This document shows, piece after piece, positions 32,640-34,041 of a stretch of 34,041 nt of DNA. This DNA comes from Erysipelotrichaceae bacterium (GTDB lineage: Bacteria > Bacillota_I > Bacilli_A > Erysipelotrichales > Erysipelotrichaceae). Location of the stretch: positions 1-34,041 of the forward strand of contig JAFRKA010000025.1 of assembly GCA_017432005.1 (NCBI GenBank). Direction: 5' to 3'. How positions within the stretch are numbered: the stretch's first letter is position 1; every line of letters begins with the position of its first letter. A program made the position numbers and the translations under genes. The notes under the pieces are model-generated. The model saw nothing but the letters and a program-made list of their open reading frames with translations. It was not told where the DNA came from and searched no databases.

Positions 32640-32953
32640 AGTATTTTAGATCTCTAATTATTTCTAATCATAAACCAGCAATGCTTCATTAGCAAAGAAA
32701 AAGCAAAAAACAAGGTTTGACATTCTGGAAAACCCTCTTGTAAAGCATTGGAATCAACGCAAAAATATTAGTAAGCAGATTTATTTGGTTGTACACTAGA
32801 TCTCAATATACGGATCTTATAGAATCAATTAGCTGAGTTTTTCATGGACATTTTCAATCAAAGCACAATAGCTAACAAGTTGAAAACCCTCTAATATAGT
32901 TTTTTGTTTTTGCGTTCTGCAGATATAGAAGGGTAGGAGAATTACGAGATAGT
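32640..32953. promoter_or_regulatory. Divergent intergenic region with direct repeats
   Basis: This 314-nt A/T-rich gap separates the regulator gene from the STAS-HAD gene. Besides the minus-strand promoter it holds an 11-bp direct repeat GAAAACCCTCT at 32728-32738 and 32882-32892, the inverted arms CAATGCTT (32679-32686) and AAGCATTG (32743-32750), and a TTGACA on the plus strand at 32717-32722 without a good -10 at 17 bp. No open frame or RNA fold stands out. Confidence 0.4.
32667..32695 (-). promoter_or_regulatory. Promoter of the XRE-receiver/kinase operon with possible operator
   Basis: On the minus strand a -35 TTGCTA (32695-32690) and a -10 TATGAT (32672-32667) are 17 bp apart. One arm (CAATGCTT, 32679-32686) of a spaced inverted repeat lies inside the spacer; the other arm (AAGCATTG, 32743-32750) lies upstream of the promoter. 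An XRE protein could bind here and self-regulate. Confidence 0.5.
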
Positions 32954-34041
32954 ATGAAAGTAGAAAAACAATTCTGGGACGATCTGGTCATCATCAGACC
33001 ATACGGAAAGATCGATACGCTCAGTGCCGATGAATTCAGGAAAGAGCTTTTTTCTGTCCTGGATGAAGATCACAATGTCATCATCGATCTGAAGGAAACG
33101 GAATATATCTCCTCTTCAGGATTAAGAGTCTTCCTGGCTGCCAAGAAGCAGGTCGGCGACAAAGCGGCCTTTTCGATCATCAATGTGAATTCCAGTATTC
33201 TTGAAGTGTTTGAAATGACCGGTTTCACCAATATCTTCCAGGTCGTGGAGAAAAGCGCTGAACATAAAGCCGATATAAAGGTCATCTTCTTTGACATAGA
33301 CGGTACATTGCTGTCCCATGCTACAGGCAAAGTGCCGGAGTCTACGATAAATGCCATAAGGAAACTGCAGAAAAAAGGCATTAAAGTCGTAGTAGCGACA
33401 GGCAGAGACATAAACGAAATGAAGAAACTGCCTTTGGATGAGATCGACTTTGACGGCTATCTTACCTTAAACGGCAATATCTGCCTGGATAAGGATGAAA
33501 AGATGTTTGCGGGCAATGAGATCGATCAGGGCGAAGTGGAGATCCTGGTCAGCATCTTTGAAGCGGGAAAGCTGCCATTCGTGCTTATAGGCGAGAAGAA
33601 AAGATACATCAACTACGTCGATGACATCGTCATACAGACCCAGGAATCCACCCATGGCACGATCCCTGACATAGGAGAATACAACGGTGAGAAGATCTAT
33701 CAGTGTCTGGCCTTCGTCAATGCCGAGACCAGAGCGAAACTGGAGGATCTGCTCGATCATTGCCTGATCACCAGCTGGTACGATACAGGTATCGATATCA
33801 TCGCCAAGACCGGCGGCAAGGCTGCTGGCATTCAGAAGTTCCTGGACAAGGAAGGCATCAGCAGATCACAGACCATGGCCTTTGGTGATGGTGAGAACGA
33901 CATGACGATGCTTAAGTTCGCCGGGATCGGTGTAGCCATGGGCAATGCCGGTGAGGCCTTAAAGAAAGAGGCTGACTATGTGACAGAGCATATCGATGAT
34001 GATGGCATAGCCAAAGCACTGATACATTTCGGATTGATCGA
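32954..34041 (+). CDS. STAS domain fused to a Cof-type HAD phosphatase (3' end beyond the window)
   Basis: The frame is open from ATG 32954 to the window end (362 residues seen). Residues 1-100 form a STAS domain nearly parallel to that of the gene at 10527: GKIDTLSADEFRKEL, YISSSGLRVFLAAKK and EVFEMTGFTNIF. Residues ~108-362 form a Cof/HAD-IIB phosphatase: FFDIDGTLL (Asp114, Asp116), VVATGRD, a lysine in AKTGGKAAG, and GDGENDM. The cap inserts between motifs II and III, as in sugar-phosphate phosphatases. GGAGA lies ~14 nt before the ATG, so its ribosome site is weak. A STAS domain on a metabolic phosphatase suggests control by, or of, an RsbW-like kinase. The stop codon is outside the window. 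Confidence 0.88.
   Translation, partial: MKVEKQFWDDLVIIRPYGKIDTLSADEFRKELFSVLDEDHNVIIDLKETEYISSSGLRVFLAAKKQVGDKAAFSIINVNSSILEVFEMTGFTNIFQVVEKSAEHKADIKVIFFDIDGTLLSHATGKVPESTINAIRKLQKKGIKVVVATGRDINEMKKLPLDEIDFDGYLTLNGNICLDKDEKMFAGNEIDQGEVEILVSIFEAGKLPFVLIGEKKRYINYVDDIVIQTQESTHGTIPDIGEYNGEKIYQCLAFVNAETRAKLEDLLDHCLITSWYDTGIDIIAKTGGKAAGIQKFLDKEGISRSQTMAFGDGENDMTMLKFAGIGVAMGNAGEALKKEADYVTEHIDDDGIAKALIHFGLI

Overview
The window looks like a chromosomal segment of an anaerobic, host-associated Bacillota with mid-to-low GC, most plausibly of the Erysipelotrichia. The reasons are Shine-Dalgarno and promoter style, a YjjI/YjjW glycyl-radical pair, PreA, QueT, LytS-type signalling, secreted proteins with Gram-positive signal peptides or lipoboxes, and an LPKTG-like motif. 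This placement is inference: there is no rRNA or other decisive marker. No insertion sequence, prophage, CRISPR array or resistance island was seen.

Layout. (1) 1-1800: a secreted repeat-domain protein broken by an in-frame amber codon, a ribbon-helix-helix protein, a small unknown gene and tRNA-His. (2) 1866-5892: a membrane protein, a YgjP-like metallopeptidase, a structured leader ending in a strong terminator, then an ankyrin-repeat protein and an EF-G-like GTPase. (3) 5977-10388: an HtrA protease divergent from a CPBP protease whose mRNA seems leaderless, an unknown gene, a secreted glucose-1-phosphatase-like enzyme ending in LPKTGIE, and another unknown gene. (4) 10527-17339: a STAS protein, then a polysaccharide locus: PAP2 phosphatase, a 1053-residue GH5 cellulase fused to a BcsA-like synthase, a MATE/MOP transporter fused to an RsbW-like ATPase, and a QueT-like transporter lacking an ordinary start codon. 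(5) 17396-20153: a membrane protein, a VanX-type dipeptidase, and PreA with an extra N-terminal Fe-S domain. (6) 20211-20504: a small gene encoding a double-glycine leader followed by ten heptads. (7) 20658-29622: a DUF885 lipoprotein, an unknown protein, cardiolipin synthase, an AI-2E family permease, and the YjjI/YjjW/hydrolase operon. (8) 29716-34041: an alpha/beta-hydrolase lipoprotein, a LytS-type kinase with an XRE-receiver regulator, and a STAS-HAD fusion running off the end.

How the genes may work together. Two closely similar STAS domains (one alone, one fused to a Cof-type HAD phosphatase) and the RsbW-like ATPase fused to a flippase-type transporter suggest partner-switching control of cell-surface polysaccharide. 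The cellulase-synthase fusion, PAP2 enzyme and transporter form one tight transcription unit, so synthesis, trimming, lipid-phosphate recycling and export may be coupled.

The strongest candidates for something undescribed are the double-glycine heptad-repeat peptide (20211-20504), the shared C-terminal [LI]PxT[GC][IV]E-stop ending of two secreted proteins, the GH5-GT2 and MATE-ATPase fusions with their STAS partners, and the terminated leader RNA upstream of the ankyrin/EF-G-like operon.
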